Shown: positions 1-6,812, counted from the stretch's first letter. The stretch is DNA of 6,974 nucleotides from Thermococcus sp. (GCA_027065835.1 JAMONK010000207.1:1-6974), one strand, 5' to 3'. Program-made: numbers and translations. The notes: generated from the sequence alone by a model not told the origin.

Positions 1-1
1 C

Positions 2-502
<501 letters not shown>

Positions 503-512
503 GCGGCCCAAC

Positions 513-532
513 TTTTCTTTCTTTTTGATTTT
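513..532 (+). terminator. T-rich tract in malE-malF gap, possible partial terminator
   Basis: About 10 bp after the malE stop lies a run rich in T, with blocks of 4, 3, 5 and 4 T separated by single C or GA. Archaeal RNA polymerase terminates at oligo-T tracts without needing a hairpin. Because malF has no obvious TATA box of its own in the gap, partial read-through here would yield much binding-protein mRNA and less permease mRNA. That outcome is an inference. Confidence 0.5.
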
Positions 533-576
533 CAAGGATGCCAACCCGGCCTTCAGCGGCCCTACCCGCCCAGCGC

Positions 577-584
577 AGGTGATG
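577..584 (+). promoter_or_regulatory. Shine-Dalgarno site of malF
   Basis: AGGTGATG lies three bases before the ATG at 588. AGGTGAT is complementary to the ACCTCCT-side 3' end of archaeal 16S rRNA and fixes the malF start at 588. Confidence 0.75.
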
Positions 585-587
585 TAA

Positions 588-1466
588 ATGGGGAAGATAG
601 AATACCGGGAGGAGAAGTTCGCGTACGGGATGCTGTCCCCAATGCTGCTCTTCGTCATAGCGTTCATCATAATCCCCGTCCTCGGAACCCTGTGGATAAG
701 CCTTCACCGGGATGTGACTTTCATTCCCACACACCCCTTCGTTGGCCTCAGGAACTACGCCATGATCCTGAGGCAGGGCGAATTCTGGCGTGCCCTTCTC
801 GTCACCGTGTCCTTCTCCCTTGTGAGTGTAACGCTGGAAACGCTGATCGGATTGACGTTTGCGCTTATCTTAAACGAGGAGATCAGGGGCAGGGGAATTA
901 TGAGGGCAATAGTTCTCATACCCTGGGCGGTGCCCACGATAATCTCGGCCAGAACCTGGCAGGTGATGTACAACTACAGTTACGGCCTCTTCAACTGGGT
1001 TCTTGAGCACGTGGGGCTCGGAGCAGTGAACTGGTTCGGCACGCCCCTGAGCGCTTTCTTTGCGGTCGTCTTTGCGGATGTATGGAAAACGGCCCCGTTC
1101 ATGACCCTCCTTCTTCTGGCGGGACTCCAGGCGATTCCCAGCGATACCTACGAAGCCGCGATCATCGACGGTGCCGGCATGTTTCAGCGGTTCTGGCACG
1201 TAACCCTCCCGTTGCTTAAGCCGGTTCTCATAGTCGCGATAACCCTGAGGACCATAGACGCCCTGAGGGTCTTTGACATAATATACGTCCTCACCGGCGG
1301 TGGCCCGGGGGGCGCGACTACGTCCATATCCCTGCTGGCGTTCAACTATTACAACCTGGGCGATTACGGTATGGGGTCCGCCATATCCATCCTGACGTTC
1401 CTGACCGTCCTGAGCTTCACGGTGGTTTACCTCAAGGTTGGCAGGTTCCAGGAGGGATTGAAATGA
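588..1466 (+). CDS. malF: Trehalose/maltose ABC transporter permease MalF
   Basis: This is one of the two integral membrane permeases that form the translocation channel for trehalose/maltose in the cytoplasmic membrane. The protein has 292 residues and about six membrane helices, roughly at 15-38, 68-95, 104-126, 152-180, 211-235 and 264-284. The cytoplasmic EAA loop that docks on the ATPase is clear: YEAAIIDGAG (188-197) followed by LP at 207-208. The permease segment FNWVLEHVGLGAVNWFG is typical of the MalF/UgpA branch of binding-protein-dependent permeases. The protein is much shorter than E. coli MalF and lacks the large periplasmic P2 domain, as is usual in archaea and Gram-positives. 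The start at 588 has a good Shine-Dalgarno site. The stop overlaps the malG start (ATGA, 1463-1466), indicating translational coupling. The sugar specificity rests on the neighbours malE, treT and trmB. Confidence 0.95.
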   Translation: MGKIEYREEKFAYGMLSPMLLFVIAFIIIPVLGTLWISLHRDVTFIPTHPFVGLRNYAMILRQGEFWRALLVTVSFSLVSVTLETLIGLTFALILNEEIRGRGIMRAIVLIPWAVPTIISARTWQVMYNYSYGLFNWVLEHVGLGAVNWFGTPLSAFFAVVFADVWKTAPFMTLLLLAGLQAIPSDTYEAAIIDGAGMFQRFWHVTLPLLKPVLIVAITLRTIDALRVFDIIYVLTGGGPGGATTSISLLAFNYYNLGDYGMGSAISILTFLTVLSFTVVYLKVGRFQEGLK

Positions 1467-2299
1467 ACGAGAAGAAGCTCAAAAGAACCCTGCTTATCAT
1501 CGGAGCGATTGTAATGGCGTTTGTCTGTCTGTTCCCCTTCGCCTGGATGATCATAATATCGCTCACAAAAAACGCTACGTTCCTGGGTTCCCCCTACGTC
1601 CACTTCGAACTTACTCTCAACAACTACCGGACGGTTGTCAGCGATCCAACCCTTCACTTCCTCGCGTACTTCAAGAACAGCGTGATAATCGCCACGATGG
1701 TGACGCTGGTTACGGTCTCGATCTCCGCAATGGGGGCCTACGCCGTTTCAAGGATACGATTCAGGGGCAGACTTATGGTACCTATATTCGTCCTGGGTGT
1801 CTCGATGTTTCCCCAGATAAGCCTGGTGGGCTACCTCTTCAAGTTCATAGAGAAGCTGGGGTGGATAAACACGTACAAAGCGCTGTTCTTCCCGTACGTG
1901 GCGTGGACGATGCCGCTGGCCCTCTGGATACTTCTCAGCTATTTCTCCCAGCTCCCCAAAGATCTAGATGAAGCAGCCTTGATGGACGGGGCGTCACGGA
2001 TACAGGCGTTATACAAAGTGGTGCTCCCTCTTTCAGCACCGGCACTGTTCTCAACGGCACTCCTGGTCTTCATAGCAGCGTTTAACGAGTTCATGTTCGC
2101 GCTGCTCTTCACAACGGATTACCGGGCCAGGACGGTTCCAGTTGGCATCGCCCTGTTCCAGGGAGTTCATGGGGAGGTACCGTGGGGGAACATCATGGCG
2201 GCATCCACCATATCCACAATACCACTAGTTGTGCTCGCCCTGATATTCCAGCGGTACGTTGTCAGCGGACTGACCGCGGGGGCCCTAAAAGGGGAGTGA
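1463..2299 (+). CDS. malG: Trehalose/maltose ABC transporter permease MalG
   Basis: This is the second permease subunit, partner of MalF in the membrane channel. It has 278 residues with about six membrane helices, roughly at 8-33, 71-95, 104-128, 137-161, 195-218 and 246-266. The EAA loop reads DEAALMDGAS (169-178) with LP at 189-190, the coupling site for the ATPase. The N-terminal LFPFAWMIIISL and the NNYRTVV segment are typical of the MalG/UgpE branch. The start overlaps the malF stop by four bases and has GGAGGG (1451-1456) upstream, so the two permeases are probably made in equal amounts by coupled translation. The treT gene starts 9 bp after the stop. The ATPase both permeases need (MalK) is not encoded in this window. 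The family assignment is secure; the substrate is inferred from context. Confidence 0.95.
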   Translation: MNEKKLKRTLLIIGAIVMAFVCLFPFAWMIIISLTKNATFLGSPYVHFELTLNNYRTVVSDPTLHFLAYFKNSVIIATMVTLVTVSISAMGAYAVSRIRFRGRLMVPIFVLGVSMFPQISLVGYLFKFIEKLGWINTYKALFFPYVAWTMPLALWILLSYFSQLPKDLDEAALMDGASRIQALYKVVLPLSAPALFSTALLVFIAAFNEFMFALLFTTDYRARTVPVGIALFQGVHGEVPWGNIMAASTISTIPLVVLALIFQRYVVSGLTAGALKGE

Positions 2300-2308
2300 G
2301 GTGAGAGC

Positions 2309-3547
2309 ATGTTTGAGGTGAAGGAGTTTAGTGGAAAGGGAAAGAGGCTTGAGGACTACCGGAAAACGATCGGGGAAGACGTAGAATCAATACGAGAGAA
2401 AGCGGAGGGTCTTAACGGAAAGACCTTCGCCAACGTGAACTCAACTTCGTTCGGGGGAGGTGTCGCGGAGATACTCCATAACCTGATCCCCCTGATGCGG
2501 GACGTTGGTATTGACGCAAGATGGTTCGTCATAGATGGCACTGAGGAGTTTTTCAACGTAACCAAAAGCTTCCACAACGCCCTCCAGGGAAACAAAGAAC
2601 TCAAACTAACCGAGAACATGAAGAGGGTCTACCTTGAGGTCAACAAAAAAAACGCCGGCGATGTTGACCTCAGCACCTTCGATTACGTGCTCGTCCACGA
2701 CCCCCAGCCGGCACCGTTGATAGGGTTCTACGAAAAGAGGCAGCCATGGATATGGAGATGCCATATAGATCTCAGCGATCCGAACCAGCGGTTCTGGGAG
2801 TTCCTAAGGGGTTTCATAGAAAAGTACGATGCGTACATCTTCCACATGGAGGATTACCTGAGGAAAGACCTCGACCCCGGGAGGGTCGTGATAATGCCCC
2901 CCTCCATAGACCCGCTCAGTGAGAAGAACGTGGAGCTTAAGGAGGATGAGGTACTCACGACCCTCGAAAGGTTTGACGTGGATCCGGAAAGACCCATACT
3001 TACCCAGGTTGCCCGTTTTGACCCGTGGAAGGGTGTTTTCGACGTTATCGATGTATACCGGAAAGTCAAGGAGAAGATCCCGGACGTTCAGTTGCTGCTT
3101 GTTGGGGTTATGGCCCACGATGACCCCGAGGGATGGATCTATTTCGAGAGGACGCTGAGGAAGATAGGCGAGGATTACGATGTCAAGGTCTTAACGAATC
3201 TCAACGGGGTGCACGCAAGGGAGGTAAACGCCTTCCAGAGGGCCAGCGACGTGATCCTGCAGATGTCCATACGGGAAGGATTCGGACTGACCGTTACGGA
3301 GGCCATGTGGAAGGGAAAACCCGTGATAGGGAGGTCAGTCGGGGGCATAAAACTTCAGATAGTGGACGGTAAGACGGGGTTCCTGGTCAGGGGGACGGCC
3401 GAAGCGGTCGAAAAGGCACTGTACCTGCTCAGACACCCCGAACTCGCACGGGAGATGGGCGTAAAAGCGAAGGAGCGGGTTAGGGAAAACTTCATCATAA
3501 CAAAACACCTCGAGAGATACATCGACCTTTTAAGGGGTACCGGATGA
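2309..3547 (+). CDS. treT: Trehalose glycosyltransferring synthase TreT (GT4 family)
   Basis: This cytoplasmic glycosyltransferase of family GT4 (GT-B fold) interconverts trehalose plus NDP with NDP-glucose plus glucose; next to an importer its likely job is to break down incoming trehalose into ADP/UDP-glucose and glucose. It has 412 residues, matching the family length. The N-terminal domain has the glycine loop STSFGGGVAE (45-54), which in GT-B enzymes lies near the donor. The linker carries VHDPQPAP (129-136) and WRCHIDLSDPN (149-159). The C-terminal domain shows ARFDPWKG (235-242, with the conserved Arg and Lys that bind donor phosphates) and the EX7E motif REGFGLTVTEAMW (322-334; E323 and E330). 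GAGGTGAG (2298-2305) precedes the ATG at 2309. The gene sits in the operon between malG and trmB, as in T. litoralis and P. furiosus. The reaction direction in the cell is inferred. Confidence 0.95.
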   Translation: MFEVKEFSGKGKRLEDYRKTIGEDVESIREKAEGLNGKTFANVNSTSFGGGVAEILHNLIPLMRDVGIDARWFVIDGTEEFFNVTKSFHNALQGNKELKLTENMKRVYLEVNKKNAGDVDLSTFDYVLVHDPQPAPLIGFYEKRQPWIWRCHIDLSDPNQRFWEFLRGFIEKYDAYIFHMEDYLRKDLDPGRVVIMPPSIDPLSEKNVELKEDEVLTTLERFDVDPERPILTQVARFDPWKGVFDVIDVYRKVKEKIPDVQLLLVGVMAHDDPEGWIYFERTLRKIGEDYDVKVLTNLNGVHAREVNAFQRASDVILQMSIREGFGLTVTEAMWKGKPVIGRSVGGIKLQIVDGKTGFLVRGTAEAVEKALYLLRHPELAREMGVKAKERVRENFIITKHLERYIDLLRGTG

Positions 3548-3568
3548 AAATACCACGGACATGACACG

Positions 3569-3585
3569 GACTTTCATTTTTAGTC
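3569..3585 (+). promoter_or_regulatory. T-rich imperfect palindrome in treT-trmB gap
   Basis: GACT and AGTC flank a nine-base T-rich centre in the 53-bp gap before trmB. From memory, the TrmB operator at the T. litoralis trehalose/maltose promoter has TACTTT and AGTA half-sites, so ACTTT...AGT here is reminiscent, though the spacing differs. The T run could also act as a weak terminator or a poor TATA element. The function is unproven. Confidence 0.25.
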
Positions 3586-3587
3586 AA

Positions 3588-3595
3588 GAGGGTGA
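3588..3595 (+). promoter_or_regulatory. Shine-Dalgarno site deciding the trmB start
   Basis: GAGGGTGA lies five bases before the ATG at 3601. A GTG at 3592 is in frame but lies inside this site, so the ATG at 3601 is the better start. It also gives the MEVP N-terminus expected from the T. litoralis protein (MEIP) as remembered. Confidence 0.6.
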
Positions 3596-3600
3596 GGTGT

Positions 3601-4623
3601 ATGGAGGTACCGGTCGATATAGCACATTCCCTGAACGAGATAGGGTTTACTAAGTACGAGATCCTGGTGTACTGGACGCTCCTGGTTTACGGGCCCAGCA
3701 CCGCCAAGGAGATATCCGCTAGGAGCGGGGTTCCGTACAACAGGGTATACGATACCATATCTTCCCTGAAGGAGAGGGGCTTCGTGACGGAGATCAAGGG
3801 GGCGCCCAAGGTCTATGCCGCTTACTCCCCCAGGATAGCTTTCTTCCGCTTCAGGAAGGAGCTGGAAATGATCCTGAGGAAACTGGAGGCTGAGGTCAAA
3901 AGGGCCAAGACTGAAGAACAGAGACCAGGGATATGGCGGAGTCAGGACTTCCAGGAGGCACTGGAGATGTTCAGGGAGTCAATGGACTCGGCCAAGAACG
4001 AGATCATAGTGGTGACCCCGGGGGAGTTCTTTGAAGGCATCAAAGAGGACCTGGAGGGGGCCCTTGAGAGGGGGATAACGGTCTCCATCTACACGGACCG
4101 GATCCCCAGCGATGGACTGCGGCTGGAGGCGGGAAACTTCTTCGTAAGGCATTTCTACAAGTTCAACCACCTCGTCGGGATGGTCGACGGCAGGGAGGTT
4201 ATCAGTGTACAGAACGTTAGCTTCATGCCGGACACACCGCCGAGTTTCAAGGCAACGTACCCGGAGGTTATATTCTCCCAGTACAGCTTGATAATAGAGA
4301 TATTCAAGGAATCGAAGCTTGAGGTGGAGAGGATAGGCAACCCGGATGAGATAAGGTTCTTTGCCATGTTCCATGCCGCGGACTTCGTTAGGAGACACCT
4401 CAACGAGGGCCCGATAAGCGCGGAGATCACCGGGAGGAACATCAAGACGGGAGAGCTCGAAAGGTTATGGGGGCCGGTCGTTGGATACACACTCTCCCTG
4501 AGCGAGGCCATAAACAACATCCAGATAGAAACCGATGGGGGTGTGATAACGGCGGGGGGGATGTTCGCGGTTCTGGAGGATTACGAGACAACCAACATAA
4601 AACTCAGCCTGGGCAGGCCCTAG
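3601..4623 (+). CDS. trmB: Sugar-sensing transcriptional regulator TrmB
   Basis: This cytoplasmic repressor of the trehalose/maltose transport genes releases DNA when maltose or trehalose binds. It has 340 residues from the ATG at 3601. The N-terminal winged helix-turn-helix spans about 16-62 ([13 protein letters not shown], then the recognition region [15 protein letters not shown]), followed by the conserved [13 protein letters not shown] and a probable coiled coil (about 82-107) for dimerisation. The C-terminal sugar-binding domain covers about 109-340. The residues I recall from the T. litoralis structure as holding the non-reducing glucose (Ser229, Asn305, Gly320, Glu326) are all present at exactly the same numbers, so sugar sensing should be intact. 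The gene follows treT by 53 bp and is probably in the same operon, which would give autoregulation. The main operator should lie upstream of malE, outside the window. In T. litoralis malK follows; here it does not. Confidence 0.95.
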   Translation: MEVPVDIAHSLNEIGFTKYEILVYWTLLVYGPSTAKEISARSGVPYNRVYDTISSLKERGFVTEIKGAPKVYAAYSPRIAFFRFRKELEMILRKLEAEVKRAKTEEQRPGIWRSQDFQEALEMFRESMDSAKNEIIVVTPGEFFEGIKEDLEGALERGITVSIYTDRIPSDGLRLEAGNFFVRHFYKFNHLVGMVDGREVISVQNVSFMPDTPPSFKATYPEVIFSQYSLIIEIFKESKLEVERIGNPDEIRFFAMFHAADFVRRHLNEGPISAEITGRNIKTGELERLWGPVVGYTLSLSEAINNIQIETDGGVITAGGMFAVLEDYETTNIKLSLGRP

Positions 4624-4626
4624 AAG

Positions 4627-4673
4627 CGTGTCCATTGGCAGTGGGGCTCGGACACGGTTCTCGGAACCAGCCC
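4627..4673 (+). other. Cluster of inverted repeats after trmB, possible RNA pseudoknot
   Basis: Starting 4 bases after the trmB stop, CGTGTCC (4627-4633) pairs perfectly with GGACACG (4650-4656). Directly beside it GGTTC (4656-4660) pairs with GAACC (4664-4668) around a three-base loop. GGGCT inside the first loop (4644-4648) can pair with AGCCC (4669-4673), which would make a pseudoknot or an alternative fold. There is no long T run directly behind it, only TTTT at 4684-4687, so it is not a classic terminator. It could be the folded 3' end of the operon mRNA. Confidence 0.4.
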
Positions 4674-4704
4674 AACGCGGACGTTTTGTATCCCTACCAG
4701 GAGT

Positions 4705-4717
4705 AAAGTTTATATTC
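4705..4717 (+). promoter_or_regulatory. Archaeal BRE/TATA promoter for the gene at 4737
   Basis: A purine-rich BRE-like stretch (GTAAAG) runs into TTTATATT. The TATA centre is near 4711, so transcription should start about 26 bases later, at or next to the ATG at 4737. This predicts a leaderless mRNA, in agreement with the lack of a well-placed Shine-Dalgarno site. The hexamer GGAGTA occurs on both sides of the TATA box (4700-4705 and 4723-4728). Confidence 0.65.
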
Positions 4718-4736
4718 TGCTCGGAGTACTGCCTTT

Positions 4737-5174
4737 ATGTGGATTCAGTTCGAGCGTGTCATCGCGAGCGACGAGGCTGAAAGAGAGCGTCTGAGCAGAT
4801 ACATAGCGGATCTCCGCTTCGTCCACTACCTTCTCGGACCGTCGAGTGAGGTGTGGGGGCACATCGCCACGTTCCTGAAAGAGAGGTACGAGGGGTATTT
4901 TTATCTAGTTGATTTCGAAGAGGACAGCTTCCTCATTGCCTCCACCGTTCCGCTCAGGCTCCCGGTAACTCCCTCACAGCTCTGGAGGATAAGGGGGAAA
5001 CGGGAACGGGTTATCCGGAGGATAAAACTGCACTTCCTAGACCCCACATCAAAAGCCGTGTCACTTCACAGGAGCATTAATCTCAGCCTCGCGTCCATAA
5101 TCGTGACCGTTGCGGGGGTGACGCCCTTCTCTGGCTCAGAGACTTCGTCACCCTCTTCCTCGTCCTGCCCATGA
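4737..5174 (+). CDS. Hypothetical protein, N-terminal part of split membrane protein
   Basis: As it stands this frame encodes 145 residues. Residues 1-112 form a soluble, charged domain: a helical start with EAERERLSRYIADLRF (13-28), a segment with FYLVDFEEDSFLIAS (55-69), then a very basic stretch RGKRERVIRRIK (86-97), which may face the cytoplasm just before the membrane. A hydrophobic segment begins at 113 (SINLSLASIIVTVAG) and is cut short near 127; the remaining tail is Ser-rich and probably not native. ATG at 4737 is chosen because the TATA box predicts transcription starting there. No known motif was found. Confidence 0.55.
   Translation: MWIQFERVIASDEAERERLSRYIADLRFVHYLLGPSSEVWGHIATFLKERYEGYFYLVDFEEDSFLIASTVPLRLPVTPSQLWRIRGKRERVIRRIKLHFLDPTSKAVSLHRSINLSLASIIVTVAGVTPFSGSETSSPSSSSCP
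5114..5155 (+). repeat. Two-part inverted repeat (hairpin) over the frameshift site
   Basis: GGGTGACG (5116-5123) is the exact reverse complement of CGTCACCC (5146-5153), and the stem can extend by a G-U and a G-C pair to 5114/5155. Inside the loop TCTCTG (5128-5133) pairs exactly with CAGAGA (5137-5142) around GCT. The GGGGG run where the reading frame appears to change forms the 5' foot of this hairpin. Confidence 0.65.
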
Positions 5175-5482
5175 TAGTGCTCCACATGATCCCCGGTGAT
5201 AATCGCTTACCGGTGAGGCGTGGAAACAGAGTAGTGGTGAAAAAGAAGGGGAGGACCACGGTCCTCATAAGCAGAATCCTCAATGTCCTCTTCACCCTGT
5301 GGATATACTGGAACATATGGCTGAGGTATGTCTACTCGGATTTAAGAAAAAGCTATCTCAATGCCCCCGAGGCAACGGCGGCTTCCCTTGTAATCATGCT
5401 GGTGATGCTTCTGCCGGTGATCGCTTTGTACCTTTGGATGAAAAAGAGCGAGGACATCGTGGCCCCCGAGGTTAAGGGATGA
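5171..5482 (+). CDS. Hypothetical membrane protein, C-terminal part of split gene
   Basis: This frame is open from 5081 (TAA at 5078-5080) but has no ATG or GTG before 5171, where ATGA overlaps the stop of the preceding frame. From that ATG it encodes 103 residues: the end of a membrane helix (MIVLHM), a basic loop with GRTTVL, one helix with an aromatic run (FTLWIYWNIWLRYVY, residues 41-55) and one more helix (about 69-90) before KKSEDIVAPEVKG. The codons just upstream of 5171 in this frame spell a hydrophobic stretch (LLWLRDFVTLFLVLP), which strongly suggests that translation originally entered from the upstream frame. If it is instead a separate gene, it would be read by coupled re-initiation at ATGA. 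The last 11 bases overlap the oppositely oriented kinase gene. Confidence 0.5.
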   Translation: MIVLHMIPGDNRLPVRRGNRVVVKKKGRTTVLISRILNVLFTLWIYWNIWLRYVYSDLRKSYLNAPEATAASLVIMLVMLLPVIALYLWMKKSEDIVAPEVKG

Positions 5483-6782
5483 GTGCAATCACCAGCGAGT
5501 TCACGTTCGTCCCCGTCGGCCCTGTCTTGAGGAGGGCACCCACCTTTTTGAGGGCGTGGTAAGCGTCGTGATCCCTCAGGGCTTCCTCAACATCCACTCC
5601 AGCCTTTTTAAGCCATTCTAGAGTCCTTCCGTCCACGATCCCGCCGGCGGCATCGGTCGGTCCATCCGTCCCGTCGGTGTCAACGGCTAGAACAACGGCG
5701 TTCAGCCCCGCTATTTTCCTGGCGACGCTTAAGGCAAACTCCTGGTTTGGTCCGCCGAGACCCCTCGCATCATCGAGAGTAACCGTCCATTCACCACCGG
5801 CTACGAGAACAGCGGGCCTCGGAACCGGTCTGTTCCTCCTCGCCACCTCCTCAACGATGGAGCCTATTGCCACGGCCACTTCCCTTGCCTCGCCCTCGAG
5901 GGTCGTTGTCAAAATTTCGGCGTTGTAACCCATCTCCACGGCCTTTCTCCTGGCCGCTTCGCACGCGATCGCACCGCTCCCAACGATGAAGTTGTGGACG
6001 TTCGGAAGCCCATCTTTCGGTGTTTCCTCAACATCCCCGTTCAAACCGCGTTCTATATAATCCCTGATGCTTGGAGGGACCTTTTTCCAGACGCCGTATA
6101 AGCTCAAAACCCGATAGGAGTCCTGGAAGGTGGTGGGATCCCTAACCGTCGGCCCAGATGCGATTGCCTCCAGGGGATCACCAACGACGTCCGAAAGAAT
6201 CAGACTTATGACAGTCCCCTTCACCCGTTTCGCCAGCTTACCCCCCTTAACCGCCGATATGTGTTTTCTGACGGTGTTTATTTCATAAATCCTGGCACCA
6301 CTTCTGAGGATGAGTTCGTTCGTCTTGATCTTGTCGTTGAGGCTTATCCCCTCCTCCGGGAGGAGGAATAATGCAGAACCCCCACCAGAGATGAGAACCA
6401 GGAGTACATCCTCCGGACCGACTTTTTCAGCGAGTTCAACGCCGAGCTTCGCCCCCAGAAGGGAGTTCTCATCGGGAACCGGGTGACCCGCCTCGATAAC
6501 CCTAACCCCCGGTATTCTGGGGCAGTTCGCCGCGTACCCGTACTTGGTTACGATGACGCCCTCCTCGATTGCACCCCCAAGTGCATCGCCAGCGGCCCTG
6601 GCCATGGCGCAGGCAGCCTTTCCAAATGCGAGGAGGTATATGCTCCCTTTGATCTTGAACTCCTCCCCGGAGACCGTGAGCTTCCCACCCCTGATCTGAA
6701 GGTTCCTCCTTACGGCCCCGTATGGATCGGAGGAACTTATGGCCTCTCTCATGATGGACAGCGCATCTTTCATAGGGTTCAT
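5472..6782 (-). CDS. Glycerate 2-kinase (MOFRL/DUF4147 family)
   Basis: This cytoplasmic enzyme phosphorylates D-glycerate with ATP to 2-phosphoglycerate, feeding it into the lower part of glycolysis. The protein, 436 residues from the chosen start, has the full family length. Motifs in order are LLAFGKAA (residues 50-57, Lys55), GHPVPDE (99-105), LISGGGSAL (130-138), NTVRKHISAVKGGKLA (169-184), LSDVVGDP (196-203), ASGPTVRDP (208-216), GGPNQEFAL (343-351), then the C-terminal MOFRL part with DTDGTDGPTDAAGG (368-381) and GPTGTNVNSL (421-430). All conserved glycine loops and charged residues I expect are present. The ATG at 6780-6782 is preferred: a TATA-like TTTTTAA is centred 26 bases upstream and there is no Shine-Dalgarno site, suggesting a leaderless mRNA. 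A longer start at 6825-6827 would add 15 residues and run into the neighbouring gene. No functional tie to the sugar operon is evident beyond central carbon metabolism. Confidence 0.93.
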   Translation of the reverse strand: MNPMKDALSIMREAISSSDPYGAVRRNLQIRGGKLTVSGEEFKIKGSIYLLAFGKAACAMARAAGDALGGAIEEGVIVTKYGYAANCPRIPGVRVIEAGHPVPDENSLLGAKLGVELAEKVGPEDVLLVLISGGGSALFLLPEEGISLNDKIKTNELILRSGARIYEINTVRKHISAVKGGKLAKRVKGTVISLILSDVVGDPLEAIASGPTVRDPTTFQDSYRVLSLYGVWKKVPPSIRDYIERGLNGDVEETPKDGLPNVHNFIVGSGAIACEAARRKAVEMGYNAEILTTTLEGEAREVAVAIGSIVEEVARRNRPVPRPAVLVAGGEWTVTLDDARGLGGPNQEFALSVARKIAGLNAVVLAVDTDGTDGPTDAAGGIVDGRTLEWLKKAGVDVEEALRDHDAYHALKKVGALLKTGPTGTNVNSLVIALIP

Positions 6783-6803
6783 AAGAGAAAATTGGGGGCG
6801 GAG

Positions 6804-6812
6804 CTTAAAAAT
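6804..6812 (-). promoter_or_regulatory. TATA box for the glycerate kinase gene
   Basis: On the minus strand ATTTTTAAG is centred near 6808, 26 bases before the A of the ATG at 6782. The spacing fits an archaeal TATA box driving a leaderless transcript. It lies at the very end of the upstream gene (stop at 6812-6814), so read-through from that gene is also possible. Confidence 0.5.

Larger units (their letters stand above)
4737..5482 (+). pseudogene. Membrane protein of unknown function, apparently split by a frameshift
   Basis: Two overlapping reading frames, 4737-5174 and 5171-5482, together look like one protein. If one base is restored (a sixth G in the GGGGG run at 5114-5118), the product is 248 residues: a soluble N-terminal part (1-112), a hydrophobic segment 113-127 continuing into 130-151, a basic loop (156-175, rich in Arg and Lys), a helix at about 176-199, another at about 214-235 and a charged tail. 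The membrane segment would be cut in the middle by the frame change, and the 18 residues read beyond it in the first frame are a Ser/Thr/Pro-rich run typical of out-of-frame translation. The gene has its own promoter and lies where malK would be expected, but shows no ATPase motif. I do not recognise the family. Alternatives are a sequencing error, a real recent mutation, recoding, or two coupled genes. Confidence 0.6.

Noticed and set aside
548..561. GGCC...GGCC stem in the malE-malF gap as terminator hairpin
   Set aside because: It has only four base pairs, lies after the T tract rather than before it, and does not extend.
3592..3600. GTG at 3592 as trmB start, adding three residues (M-R-C)
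   Set aside because: The codon lies within the Shine-Dalgarno stretch, and the ATG at 3601 gives the expected family N-terminus and length, with effector residues at the T. litoralis numbering.
3536..3613. Eight-base direct repeat GGTACCGG at 3536-3543 and 3606-3613
   Set aside because: Both copies are inside coding sequence (treT end, trmB start) in different contexts, and a single 8-bp repeat 70 bp apart is easily due to chance.
3979..4398. Long antisense reading frames opposite trmB (and similar ones opposite malF, treT and the kinase)
   Set aside because: They are shadows of GC-rich codons in well-conserved genes, without domain features or plausible initiation signals.
4624..4736. tRNA or box C/D RNA gene in the trmB spacer
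   Set aside because: GGTTCTCGGAACC resembles a T-arm but its loop has only three bases and no other tRNA arms follow; no box C (RTGATGA) and box D (CTGA) pair is found.
5116..5153. Outer inverted repeat at 5116-5123/5146-5153 as a transposon end or attachment site
   Set aside because: It is short, closely spaced, lies inside an apparently continuous coding region, and no transposase or target duplication is visible.
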